A program made the translations under genes and the position numbers. DNA of 9,799 nt from Domibacillus sp. (GTDB lineage Bacteria; Bacillota; Bacilli; Bacillales; Domibacillaceae): the NCBI GenBank assembly GCA_031177795.1, contig JAPSKG010000070.1:1-9799 (forward strand), in the 5' to 3' direction. How positions within the stretch are numbered: the stretch's first letter is position 1; each line of letters opens with the position of its first letter. Below are positions 1 through 6,882 of this stretch, piece after piece. Below the pieces are notes generated by a model. It had not been told where the DNA came from. It saw only the letters and a list, made by a program, of their open reading frames with translations, and did not search any database.

Positions 1-991
1 GCGTCCAGGCAATTTGTGCCCAGATCATAGCAAAGATAAGCGCGCCAAGCGTAAAAACCGGGAATCCAATTAAAACAGAGCGGTAGCCAATTTCATCAAG
101 CAAATCGGAATTTACATTTCGAACAAGTGGCTGCAAAACTGCAGCAATACGCTTTCTTGCAATAAGCCGAATGGCTAAATAAAGAATACATCCAGCTGCA
201 AGCGACCAAATCACTGTGTTTAGTTTTTTTGCATTGATAAACGCCGGTACTTCAACAAAAGGTTCCATCTTGCTTGTGTCTGTTAAAACACCTTTATTTG
301 GACCAACAAGCGCCGGTACATTAAATTCTTGTTTGGCTGTGACGCCTTCTTTGTTTACATATTCAAACTGCGCTTTATAATCTGCTACAGCAAAGCTTGT
401 GGTAATCACAATAAACCCAATAACTGATACAATAAAAAACATAATTGCCTCAAGCCATTTGGTTTTTTTTGTACTAACAGACTGGTCAATATTTTTAACC
501 AGATAAATAATTCCTGCTATAAAACTAATCGAAAGAATTCCTTGTCCGGCTGCTGCTGTTGTTACATGAATATGCAACCAGTCACTTTGAAGAGCGGGAA
601 TAAGCGGACTTATTTCACGCGGAAACATGCTTGCATAAGCAATAATAATAATCGCAGTGGGCAAAGCAAAAAAACCAAGAACCACAGTTTTATAAATGAA
701 AAAAATTAAAATAAACGCACCAACAATCATCATCCCAAAAAAAGTTGTAAACTCAAATAAATTACTGACCGGTGCATGTCCTGCTGCTACCCAGCGTGTA
801 AAGAAATAACCAACCTGTGAAGCAAACCCTATTATTGTCACAGTAATGGCGAGTTTTCCCCATCGATTCATTCCTTCGCCGTCACGCAGCCCTTTTTGGC
901 GAATAGAGCCGCCAAAAAGAAATGTAGCAACTAAATATAAAAGAAAAGCTGCATAAAGCATTGTACTGCTTAGTCCTGCCAAACCTGACAT
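1..991 (-). CDS. resC: ResC (CcsA/CcsB-type) cytochrome c biogenesis membrane protein, 3' end outside window
   Basis: With ResB this protein forms the system II heme delivery and ligation complex, which moves heme across the membrane and attaches it to CXXCH motifs of apocytochromes c. The minus-strand frame is open from an ATG at 991-989 to the window edge, giving 330 codons, against about 390 usual for the family. Visible are several hydrophobic spans (about 11-28, 46-64, 83-100, 102-120, 145-165, 181-200, 260-277, 305-325), a GHAPVSN-FEF motif at 71-81 and a histidine pair in LHIHV (139-143), both typical of this family. The tail IWAQIAW leads into the tryptophan-rich WWD heme-handling motif, which lies outside. 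The start is preceded by GGGGG at 1002-1006, ten bases away and directly after the resB stop; resB ends 15 bases upstream, so co-transcription and coupled translation are likely. A later in-frame ATG (961) lacks a ribosome binding site. Function is from family and context; confidence is high. Confidence 0.93.
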   Translation of the reverse strand, partial: MSGLAGLSSTMLYAAFLLYLVATFLFGGSIRQKGLRDGEGMNRWGKLAITVTIIGFASQVGYFFTRWVAAGHAPVSNLFEFTTFFGMMIVGAFILIFFIYKTVVLGFFALPTAIIIIAYASMFPREISPLIPALQSDWLHIHVTTAAAGQGILSISFIAGIIYLVKNIDQSVSTKKTKWLEAIMFFIVSVIGFIVITTSFAVADYKAQFEYVNKEGVTAKQEFNVPALVGPNKGVLTDTSKMEPFVEVPAFINAKKLNTVIWSLAAGCILYLAIRLIARKRIAAVLQPLVRNVNSDLLDEIGYRSVLIGFPVFTLGALIFAMIWAQIAWT

Positions 992-1006
992 TGAGCTTTT
1001 GCCCCC

Positions 1007-2623
1007 TTACTCCTTTTGTCTATCAATCGGTTCCGGGATTGCTGTCCCCGCCAAAACCAGCTGAATTTCACGTTTTAAGCCGTGCCAATTTTTGTTTGTA
1101 TGGCCAGCTACATAAATTTGCCCTTCTTTTTCCCGAATCCAAATGCGGCGATGATTCCAATATGACCCTTGAATCACCCCAATCATGAAAATGATGCCGC
1201 CCAGGGCCAGGATGGGAAGTGTTAAGTCTTTGCGAATTGTTAAAGCTGAAACATCACGCGTTTCCAGGTTTTTAAAAGACATTTTGTATTTTGTTTCACC
1301 AAGAGGCTCCATCGTGTTTTGAATTTGAGCAAAACTAACTTCTCCTGCAGGGGTTTCCGGTGTAATCATATTAAACAAAAAAGCAGGATTATTAGGCAGC
1401 GGTGATTTTGAAGTTGGTTCCCCCTCTTCCGTAAATCCATCAAAATCAGGGTAATAACCAAGCAACTCTACTTTGTATCCGTTACCAAGGTCATAAAGCT
1501 TTTGTTGTTCAAATAAATCAATAACGACTTTTCCATATTCCCTGCCTGTTTTTTTATTAGTTAACGCAAAATGCATCGCTTTCATTTCACCCTGGCGATA
1601 ACTTGTTTGGTAAACGGCAAACTGATCAAATTTCATCGGCTGATTAACTCGAATATCGTCTTTTTTCAACTCGGTTAATTCGGGTTTTGCTCCTGGCAGC
1701 TCGTTTTTTTCATCACGGTACAAAACGGCATCGGTCTGGTAATTTTTCGCAACAGTTCCTACACGGTTAATGGCTTCATTGAATACTTCCGGATCTTCGC
1801 CTGCCTGATAGTTTTCAAGCGTAAAACCTTCGTTTTTTATGTAATATTCACCGTCTGTCCCTGGAACTTGCAATGTTTCCCCTTCTCGGATCCAAAGCAG
1901 CTCATCGATGTACAGCCCTTGCACAGAACGCAGCATGGCACCAAGCAAAAAAATAATCAGTCCTACATGATTCACATAAGGGCCCCATCTGGTAAAACGG
2001 TTTTTTTCTGCAAGCAAGGCACCATTTTTTTCTTTTACTTTGTACCTTTTGTTTACTAAGACCGCACGTATTTTTTCCAGATCCCCTGGTTGAATAGTTC
2101 CTTTTTGTTCAGCAAAAAGCCGCTGCTTTTTCATAAAAGATTCGTGCCTGTCCACACGCTGGTTTTTTAACGCCCGGTAAAGAGGCACAACGCGATCCAA
2201 ACTGGCAATAACAAGTGATACGCCAAGTGCGGCAATAAGAGCACTAAACCAAACCGAATTATATAAATCATGAAAGCCGATTGTATAATACAGTTTTCCA
2301 AATGTACCGTAAACATCTTCATAATACGTTTCGGCCGGCATATTTGATGGAATATAAAACTCCTGCGGCAAAATCGTGCCAAACGAAGCTGCAACAAGAA
2401 TGCAAACAATAATCCAAATTCCTACTTTTACAGAAGAAAAGAAATTCCACACTTTGTCAATGATTGTTTTATTGTACGTTTGCGAGCGGCGAGCACTTCC
2501 TTCATAGCGCATGTCTACAAAAGTTTCGTTTTTCGCTTTTTCTGTTAAAGCCCGGCCGCACGATTCGCATAAAATCGTGCCGTTCGGGTTAACATGGCCG
2601 CATTCGCACTTTACTTTCCCCAT
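1007..2623 (-). CDS. resB: ResB cytochrome c biogenesis protein
   Basis: Partner of ResC in the system II cytochrome c maturation complex. It is an integral membrane protein with a large domain outside the membrane, thought to handle apocytochrome and heme. The 538 residues are near the usual length for Bacillus ResB. The N-terminus carries a small zinc-ribbon-like knuckle (C6, C8, C19, C22 in CECGH and CESCG), predicted cytoplasmic. Four hydrophobic spans appear at about 66-85, 123-142, 213-232 and 468-487. The region between spans three and four (about 235-465) is the expected extracytoplasmic domain. H219 in YVNHVGL sits at the start of the third span where the family keeps a histidine. 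The ATG has a strong AAAGGGAG site about 8 bases upstream, overlapping the resA stop (13-base gap). The gene is co-directional with resA and resC, as expected of a res operon. No truncation is seen. Confidence 0.96.
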   Translation of the reverse strand: MGKVKCECGHVNPNGTILCESCGRALTEKAKNETFVDMRYEGSARRSQTYNKTIIDKVWNFFSSVKVGIWIIVCILVAASFGTILPQEFYIPSNMPAETYYEDVYGTFGKLYYTIGFHDLYNSVWFSALIAALGVSLVIASLDRVVPLYRALKNQRVDRHESFMKKQRLFAEQKGTIQPGDLEKIRAVLVNKRYKVKEKNGALLAEKNRFTRWGPYVNHVGLIIFLLGAMLRSVQGLYIDELLWIREGETLQVPGTDGEYYIKNEGFTLENYQAGEDPEVFNEAINRVGTVAKNYQTDAVLYRDEKNELPGAKPELTELKKDDIRVNQPMKFDQFAVYQTSYRQGEMKAMHFALTNKKTGREYGKVVIDLFEQQKLYDLGNGYKVELLGYYPDFDGFTEEGEPTSKSPLPNNPAFLFNMITPETPAGEVSFAQIQNTMEPLGETKYKMSFKNLETRDVSALTIRKDLTLPILALGGIIFMIGVIQGSYWNHRRIWIREKEGQIYVAGHTNKNWHGLKREIQLVLAGTAIPEPIDRQKE

Positions 2624-2636
2624 ACGAAAACTCCCT

Positions 2637-3173
2637 TTATGATGATGGTTTTACCCGTTCAAACAACTCCCGCACTTGCTGTTCCTGAATAAGCCCGCCA
2701 ATCACAATTTGATCGATGGTTCCATCTGGCTTAATCATGAATGTTGTTGGAAGAGGATCAACCCCATAAGCGTCCATCACTTCTTTTCCCGAATCAATTG
2801 CAATTGGGAACGTTAGGCCGTATTGATCAGCAAAGTTGCTGACCTGGAACTGTGACTCTCCTACATTAACAGCTAAAATTTCAACTTCGCCGTTGTATTC
2901 CTGCGCTAACTTTTCCATATGCGGCATTTCTTTTTTGCAAGGCTCACACCAAGTTCCCCAGAAATTTAAGAAAACACCTTTTCCTTCATAATCCGAAAGC
3001 CGGTGTTTTTCTCCGTTTAAGTCCGTTAACAAAAAGTCAGGGGCTTTGTCGCCTGCTTCCAGGTTACCCCGAGTTTCCCTGGTTAAATTTGTATAAAGCG
3101 CATAAATAACTAGTCCGGCCAGTACAGCTAAAATGGCCGAACGCATATAAAGCCGTTTTTTCTTTTTATTCAT
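2637..3173 (-). CDS. resA: ResA thiol-disulfide oxidoreductase (thioredoxin-like, membrane-anchored)
   Basis: ResA reduces the disulfide of the CXXCH motif in apocytochrome c outside the cell membrane so that heme can be attached. The 178-residue product has a lysine-rich N-terminus, one uncleaved membrane anchor at about 11-28 and a thioredoxin fold after about residue 40. The active site is FWGTWCEPC with C76 and C79. E82 follows at the position of the glutamate known to matter in B. subtilis ResA (Glu80 there). The cis-proline loop is LPTTF, P142. CEPC and the extra glutamate separate ResA from general thioredoxins. The ATG is preceded by GGGGG (3181-3185) at 7 bases. It is the first gene of resA-resB-resC; its own promoter candidate is described separately. 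It may also receive read-through from rluB, because no minus-strand terminator is visible after rluB. Confidence 0.96.
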   Translation of the reverse strand: MNKKKKRLYMRSAILAVLAGLVIYALYTNLTRETRGNLEAGDKAPDFLLTDLNGEKHRLSDYEGKGVFLNFWGTWCEPCKKEMPHMEKLAQEYNGEVEILAVNVGESQFQVSNFADQYGLTFPIAIDSGKEVMDAYGVDPLPTTFMIKPDGTIDQIVIGGLIQEQQVRELFERVKPSS

Positions 3174-3229
3174 TTGCTAACCCCCAGCTTAGCCGATAAA
3201 CGATACAGCATGTTTGAAAAACTACGTAC

Positions 3230-3258
3230 ATTATAACATTAGTTCCTGCATTTGAAGA
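3230..3258 (-). promoter_or_regulatory. Candidate sigma-A promoter of resA
   Basis: On the minus strand a perfect TATAAT lies at 3235-3230. With a 17-base spacer the -35 position (3258-3253) reads TCTTCA, only three of six matches to TTGACA. A perfect -10 with a poor -35 fits an activator-dependent promoter. Transcription would start near 3223, leaving a leader of about 50 bases. The -10 is clear; the -35 and the start site are inferred. Confidence 0.55.
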
Positions 3259-3275
3259 AAAGAGCAGGATTTTTT
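3244..3275 (+). repeat. Inverted repeat with plus-strand T tract inside the resA promoter region
   Basis: TCCTGC (3244-3249) and GCAGGA (3264-3269) form six-base inverted arms around a 14-base loop, followed by six T at 3270-3275 on the plus strand. That layout resembles a weak intrinsic terminator for plus-strand transcription, yet no plus-strand gene precedes it. On the minus strand the arms straddle the poor -35 of resA, so an operator is an alternative. The loop is long and the stem short, so either role is uncertain. Confidence 0.35.
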
Positions 3276-3277
3276 AA

Positions 3278-3294
3278 TGTGACAGTTTTATGAC
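3278..3294 (-). promoter_or_regulatory. Direct repeat resembling PhoP boxes upstream of resA
   Basis: Reading the minus strand, GTCATA (3294-3289) and GTCACA (3283-3278) are direct repeats with a 5-base gap, an 11-base period. Each matches five of six positions of the PhoP half-site TT(A/T/C)A(C/T)A. The pair lies roughly 55-71 bases upstream of the inferred resA start and immediately after the rluB stop codon. In B. subtilis phosphorylated PhoP is known to act at the resA promoter, which makes the assignment plausible. Such short repeats also occur by chance. Confidence 0.3.
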
Positions 3295-4026
3295 TTAATG
3301 GAGAGATCCTGTTTCAGCCAGAGTGCGCAGTTGTTTTACTTCATGCGCTGATAATTCACGGTATTCTCCCGCATTCAGCCCGTGCAGTGTTAAATGGGCA
3401 AACCGGTCACGGCGAAGTTTTTGCACCGGATGGCCAATTGCTTCAAACATTCGGCGCACTTGACGATTGCGGCCTTCATGAATAGTGATTTCCAAAAGTG
3501 ACCGGTTTTTTTTCCGATCAATGGACAATTCTTTAATTTTGGCAGGAGCTGTTTTTCCATCCTCCAGTTTAATCCCGGACATTAAACGTTTTAACAAATG
3601 TCTTTGAACAATTCCTTCTGTTTTAACAATATACGTTTTATCCATTTCATAACGCGGATGAGTCATTAAGTTGGCAAACTCACCATCGTTTGTTAACAGC
3701 AGTAACCCGGAGGTGTCATAATCCAACCGTCCAACCGGAAAAATACGCTCTTCTACTTCAGGAAAAAAGTCGACAACTGTTTTTCTGCCTTTATCATCTG
3801 TTACAGCCGAAATAACCCCACGCGGCTTGTAAAACAGGTAATACACTTTTCGTTCACGTTCAACGGGCACACCTTCAACTCGGACGTCATCATTCAATCC
3901 TACTTTAGTTCCAAGCTCTGTTACTTTCTTGCCGTTAACGGTTACTTTCCCTTCTTGAATAAGCTGTTCTGCTTTTCTGCGCGATGCCATTCCAGCTTGC
4001 GCGATTACTTTTTGCAATCGTTCCAT
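3295..4026 (-). CDS. rluB: 23S rRNA pseudouridine synthase RluB (RsuA family)
   Basis: Converts a uridine of 23S rRNA to pseudouridine during 50S subunit assembly in the cytoplasm. The 243 residues show an S4 RNA-binding domain at about 1-60 (MERLQKVIAQAGMASRRKAE) and the RsuA/RluB catalytic domain after it. The signature GRLDYDTSGLLLLTNDGE spans about 99-116 with catalytic aspartate D102. A second family motif, HEGRNRQVRRM, is at 183-193. The symbol rests on the position between spmB and resA, where Bacillus carries rluB (formerly ypuL); the fold alone would also allow RluE, RluF or RsuA. The ATG has an AGAGGTGA site seven bases upstream. A strong terminator separates it from spmB, so it probably has its own promoter. 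A possible -10 CATAAT lies at 4073-4068 (minus strand), but no good -35 is seen. No minus-strand terminator is apparent after its stop. Confidence 0.92.
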   Translation of the reverse strand: MERLQKVIAQAGMASRRKAEQLIQEGKVTVNGKKVTELGTKVGLNDDVRVEGVPVERERKVYYLFYKPRGVISAVTDDKGRKTVVDFFPEVEERIFPVGRLDYDTSGLLLLTNDGEFANLMTHPRYEMDKTYIVKTEGIVQRHLLKRLMSGIKLEDGKTAPAKIKELSIDRKKNRSLLEITIHEGRNRQVRRMFEAIGHPVQKLRRDRFAHLTLHGLNAGEYRELSAHEVKQLRTLAETGSLH

Positions 4027-4102
4027 CTATTTTCACCTCTAGAAATTTGTCTTTTCATCCATTAAGCATTATGGCACAAATAGCGGAAAAGGAAAAGAAA
4101 AC

Positions 4103-4131
4103 AAAAAAAACCTGGCTATAAAAGCCAGGTT
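4103..4131 (-). terminator. Intrinsic terminator after spmB, overlapping its last codons
   Basis: On the minus strand a nine-base perfect stem AACCTGGCT / AGCCAGGTT (4131-4123 with 4117-4109) closes a five-base loop. It runs straight into eight T (4110-4103). The spmB stop codon (4118-4116) lies at the loop and the start of the descending arm, so the last coding triplets build the ascending arm. It ends the dacB-spmA-spmB unit and insulates rluB. Confidence 0.92.
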
Positions 4132-4625
4132 ACTGCCAATACTGAAAAAAGAAAAGCTGCTCCATCGGCCAAAAGCCCGATTTTTAAGGCATCGCCTGTT
4201 TTTTTAATTCCTGCTGCCCCAAAATAAATAGCAAGGACATAAAGAGTCGTATCAGTACTTCCTTGCATAACTGCTGCCAGCTTTGCCGGATACGAATCAG
4301 GACCATGCTCTTGCATAATTTGATCAAGCATGGCAAGCGTTGCCGAACCGGAAATTGGCCGGATCATGGCAATAGGCACTACGTCCGGTGGAATCCCGAG
4401 CATTGACGTAAAAGGAGAAATCCATCCTGCAATCCACTGAGCGGCTCCTGAAGAACGAAATACAGCTACAGCAGCCATCATCATGACAAGATGAGGCACT
4501 ATGGAAACCCATGTATGCATTCCCTCTTTTGCCCCGTCTGTCAGAGTTTCATACACATTCACTTTTTTATAAAGGCCAATAGCGATAACCGCTGCAACAA
4601 TTGCCGGAACAAGCCATACAGCCAT
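4116..4625 (-). CDS. spmB: Spore maturation protein SpmB
   Basis: Works with SpmA in dehydration of the spore core, needed for full spore heat resistance in B. subtilis and Clostridium; the molecular activity is not settled. With the start used here the product has 169 residues, close to the usual 170-180. It belongs to the nucleoside-recognition (Gate) membrane family: hydrophobic spans at about 2-18, 40-57, 62-78, 120-138 and 150-168, plus conserved IRPISGSATLA (88-98) and QGSTDTTLYVLA (121-132). The open frame extends 21 codons upstream to 4688, but ATG 4625-4623 is preferred. It has an AAAGGAG site about 8 bases upstream, gives a typical N-terminus, and overlaps the spmA stop by one base (TAATG), implying translational coupling. 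The extension lies inside spmA. It is the last gene of the cluster and ends in the terminator at 4103-4131. Confidence 0.94.
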   Translation of the reverse strand: MAVWLVPAIVAAVIAIGLYKKVNVYETLTDGAKEGMHTWVSIVPHLVMMMAAVAVFRSSGAAQWIAGWISPFTSMLGIPPDVVPIAMIRPISGSATLAMLDQIMQEHGPDSYPAKLAAVMQGSTDTTLYVLAIYFGAAGIKKTGDALKIGLLADGAAFLFSVLAVTWLL

Positions 4626-5209
4626 TATCGCCGGCTCCTTTTCCAGGCAAAATAACGATCGAGTAAAACAGCGAAAACAGAGGAACAAACAGTTGCCACA
4701 AGAGCCGGTAAAATAATGTCAGATGGATTTTCAGCTCCATGCTTTAAACTGATGGCAATCACGGTTGTAGGAATCAGCGTGACAGCTGCTGTATTCAAAG
4801 CCATAAATGTAATCATTGACCGGCTTGCTGTTTCTTTTTCTTCATTTAATTTTTTTAGTTCACGCATTGCTTTTAAACCTATCGGAGTTGCTGCATTGCC
4901 AAGCCCAAAAAAATTAGCGGCCATATTGGATGCAATATAACCAAATACAGGGTGGCCTTCTGGTATTTCAGGGAAAAGGCGGCGAAGCAATGGCTGAACT
5001 GTACCTGCCAGGGCTTTTACCATTCCGGATGCTTCTGCTGTTTTCATAATGCCTGTCCAGAAAATAAGTACACCGGCAAGCGACAAAGCTAAATCGATTG
5101 ACTGCCCCATTGATTGAAAAAGAGCGGCATTTACATCAGCCATCGTTCCGTTTACAATCGCAAAAACAAAACCTGTCAGCAGCAAAAAACCAAAAGCTGC
5201 ACTTACCAT
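4625..5209 (-). CDS. spmA: Spore maturation protein SpmA
   Basis: Partner of SpmB in reducing spore core water during late sporulation, by analogy with B. subtilis, where spm mutants make less heat-resistant spores. The 194 residues match the usual length (about 196). It is a multi-span membrane protein of the nucleoside-recognition (Gate) family, with spans at about 5-20, 38-56, 135-155 and 166-184. A conserved NFFGLGNAATPIGLKAM segment is at 99-115, and a basic end (KRSRR) is probably cytoplasmic. The ATG (5209-5207) has a strong AAAGGAG site eight bases upstream and overlaps the end of dacB by seven bases; its stop overlaps the spmB start by one base. The three genes should therefore be translated from one transcript, probably from the sigma-E candidate before dacB. 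Confidence 0.95.
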   Translation of the reverse strand: MVSAAFGFLLLTGFVFAIVNGTMADVNAALFQSMGQSIDLALSLAGVLIFWTGIMKTAEASGMVKALAGTVQPLLRRLFPEIPEGHPVFGYIASNMAANFFGLGNAATPIGLKAMRELKKLNEEKETASRSMITFMALNTAAVTLIPTTVIAISLKHGAENPSDIILPALVATVCSSVFAVLLDRYFAWKRSRR

Positions 5210-6255
5210 GATGGCAGCTCCTTTTTCAGTTTTTTCCAGAAAGATGGCGTTTCTGTTTTAGAGCGGTAAATCGGCACACTCACTTTTTTTTCTTCTTCAA
5301 TCCACAATTCAGCTTGTCCTTTTTTTCTTCCTTCAAGTACCACTCGGATATAAGCGCTTTTTTTCTCCTGGTCTGTCATTGGATAATAAAGCGTGTTTTT
5401 CGCATAAAAAAAATTTTTTTCTCCAGGTATTGAAAAAGGGGTTTTTCCTATAATGCCTACTCTTTTATATGAAGAAAACGCTTCTTCAAAAAGGGACATA
5501 TGGTCCGACCAGTCACTTGGCGCGTTAAGTGTTACAACCACCAGTTCCATTCCTTTTTCTTCTGCTGTTGTTACCAAAGTCCGTCCGGCTTTTTTTGTAT
5601 AACCTGTTTTGCCGCCGGTAATCATTCCACCGCTTCGAACAAGCCGGTGTTTGTTTTCCCATACTCTGACAGGTTTGCTTTTCGTTTTATACAACGTTGT
5701 TGAAACAATTGTTTTGTATGTCTCGTTTTTCATTGCTTCAGCTGTTAAAAGCGCCATATCATATGCTGTAGAGTAATGGCCTGGGTCATGAAGGCCATGC
5801 GGGTTCATAAAAGAAGTGTTTTTCATTCCTATTTGTTTTGCTTTCTTATTCATCAAGACAGTAAACTGCTCAGTTGATCCGCTGACAAATTCACTGATAG
5901 CGAGCGCAGCATCATTTCCAGAACGGAGCATTAAACCATAGGTAAGTTCTTCCAGTGTCAGCCTGTCCCCTTTTTCAAGATATAAACTAGACCCTTCCAC
6001 CTGGCGTGCCCGGTCACTAATAGGTACTTTTTCTTTTAAACGGCCTGATTCAATAGCAAGAAGAGCCGTCATGATTTTTGTAATGCTAGCAATTGGCCTT
6101 CGCTCATGCGGTGCTTTCTCTACCATAACACGCCCGCTTTCCATTTCCATAAGAACAGCGTTTTGTGCGGAAAGAGACGGCTGGGCAAAAGCTTCTGTAG
6201 GAGTAGCTGCCAGCCCAACACAGAGAATGGCGGCGAACAACAGCTTTTTTTTCAT
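5203..6255 (-). CDS. dacB: Sporulation D-alanyl-D-alanine carboxypeptidase DacB (PBP5*)
   Basis: A serine DD-carboxypeptidase of the S11 family that trims peptide side chains and so limits cross-linking in spore cortex peptidoglycan; it acts outside the mother-cell-side membrane. The 350-residue product has a signal peptide ending at AFA/Q (about residue 24). The three penicillin-binding motifs are SITK (57-60, nucleophile S57), SGN (112-114) and KTG (216-218). A shorter C-terminal region follows, ending in a basic aromatic stretch (FWKKLKKELPSW) that may act as a membrane-binding helix. The frame could begin at GTG 6282, but ATG 6255-6253 has an AAAGGAG site eight bases upstream and begins the signal peptide directly. 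DacB, rather than DacF or DacA, is chosen because spmA and spmB follow. It is somewhat shorter than B. subtilis DacB (about 382). The ypuI gene that I recall just upstream in B. subtilis is absent. Confidence 0.93.
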   Translation of the reverse strand: MKKKLLFAAILCVGLAATPTEAFAQPSLSAQNAVLMEMESGRVMVEKAPHERRPIASITKIMTALLAIESGRLKEKVPISDRARQVEGSSLYLEKGDRLTLEELTYGLMLRSGNDAALAISEFVSGSTEQFTVLMNKKAKQIGMKNTSFMNPHGLHDPGHYSTAYDMALLTAEAMKNETYKTIVSTTLYKTKSKPVRVWENKHRLVRSGGMITGGKTGYTKKAGRTLVTTAEEKGMELVVVTLNAPSDWSDHMSLFEEAFSSYKRVGIIGKTPFSIPGEKNFFYAKNTLYYPMTDQEKKSAYIRVVLEGRKKGQAELWIEEEKKVSVPIYRSKTETPSFWKKLKKELPSW

Positions 6256-6280
6256 TTGTCCGCTCCTTTCCTTTTTCACC

Positions 6281-6309
6281 ACTATATGAAAAAGAAGCGA
6301 ACCACATGA
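6281..6309 (-). promoter_or_regulatory. Candidate sigma-E promoter of dacB-spmA-spmB
   Basis: On the minus strand TCATGTG (6309-6303) and CATATAGT (6288-6281) are 14 bases apart. They match five of seven positions of the sigma-E -35 consensus KMATATT and six of eight of the -10 CATACAHT. Transcription would begin about 20 bases before the dacB ATG, just after the scpB stop codon (6312-6310). B. subtilis dacB is known to be sigma-E dependent, which supports the reading. It is a consensus match only. Confidence 0.5.
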
Positions 6310-6882
6310 CTATTCTTCAAGCGCTTCTTCAAACCGGCCGAAGAAAAGATCTGCTTCTTGCTGTGCAGAAGCTTCTTCTTCTGAAAGCGGCGGAAGTTCA
6401 TTTAAGCCTTTAAGTTGAAACACATCCAAAAATTCAGATGTAGTTACATATAGGATCGGACGGCCTGGTGCATCTGCGCGGCCGGCTTCTTCAATTAATC
6501 CTCTTGCGGCTAGCGTTGCAATGGGACGCTCTGTTTTCACACCTCTTATTTCCTCTACTTCAATGCGCGTGATCGGCTGATTGTAAGCAATGATTGCTAG
6601 CGTTTCAAGTGCAGCTTGTGACAAGGTTTTAGGAGATGGTTTTTCAGCTAATTTTTGAATAAATTCTGCATTTTCCTTTTTTGTCATCAGCCGGTATTCT
6701 GCTCCATATAAGGTAATCATGACGCCGCGCGAATGATCTTTGCGGAGCAGTTCAGCCATTTTCTCCACCAAACTTTGAACGTCCTGTACGCTTATTTCCA
6801 GTACCGCTGCGATTTGGCCGGCTGTAAGACCTTCATCTCCTGCCGCAAATAAAAGGCTTTCGATAATACTTTCATTTGTCAT
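6310..6882 (-). CDS. scpB: Segregation and condensation protein ScpB
   Basis: Subunit of the SMC-ScpA-ScpB condensin that compacts and separates newly copied chromosomes from origin-proximal sites. ScpB works as a dimer bound to the middle of ScpA. The 190 residues (family about 190-200) contain two winged-helix domains. The first is at about 1-78 (ESIIESLLFAAGDEGLTAGQIA), the second at about 85-160, with LSQAALETLAIIAYNQPITR (87-106) and GRPILYVTT (140-148), both highly characteristic. A glutamate-rich tail closes the protein. Its ATG overlaps the scpA stop by four bases (ATGA), so translation is coupled to scpA. The putative sigma-E promoter of dacB starts immediately beyond its TAG stop. 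Confidence 0.97.
   Translation of the reverse strand: MTNESIIESLLFAAGDEGLTAGQIAAVLEISVQDVQSLVEKMAELLRKDHSRGVMITLYGAEYRLMTKKENAEFIQKLAEKPSPKTLSQAALETLAIIAYNQPITRIEVEEIRGVKTERPIATLAARGLIEEAGRADAPGRPILYVTTSEFLDVFQLKGLNELPPLSEEEASAQQEADLFFGRFEEALEE

Noticed and set aside
961..1188. Plus-strand frame across the resB/resC junction
   Set aside because: It overlaps the resC start and resB end antisense, both strongly supported, and carries no domain signal.
4626..4688. Upstream ATG of spmB
   Set aside because: It lies in the spmA coding region without a fitting site; the TAATG junction with AAAGGAG upstream is typical of coupled genes.
6256..6282. GTG start adding nine residues to DacB
   Set aside because: It would place charged residues before the signal peptide and would lie within the predicted sigma-E -10; ATG 6255 has a near-perfect ribosome binding site.
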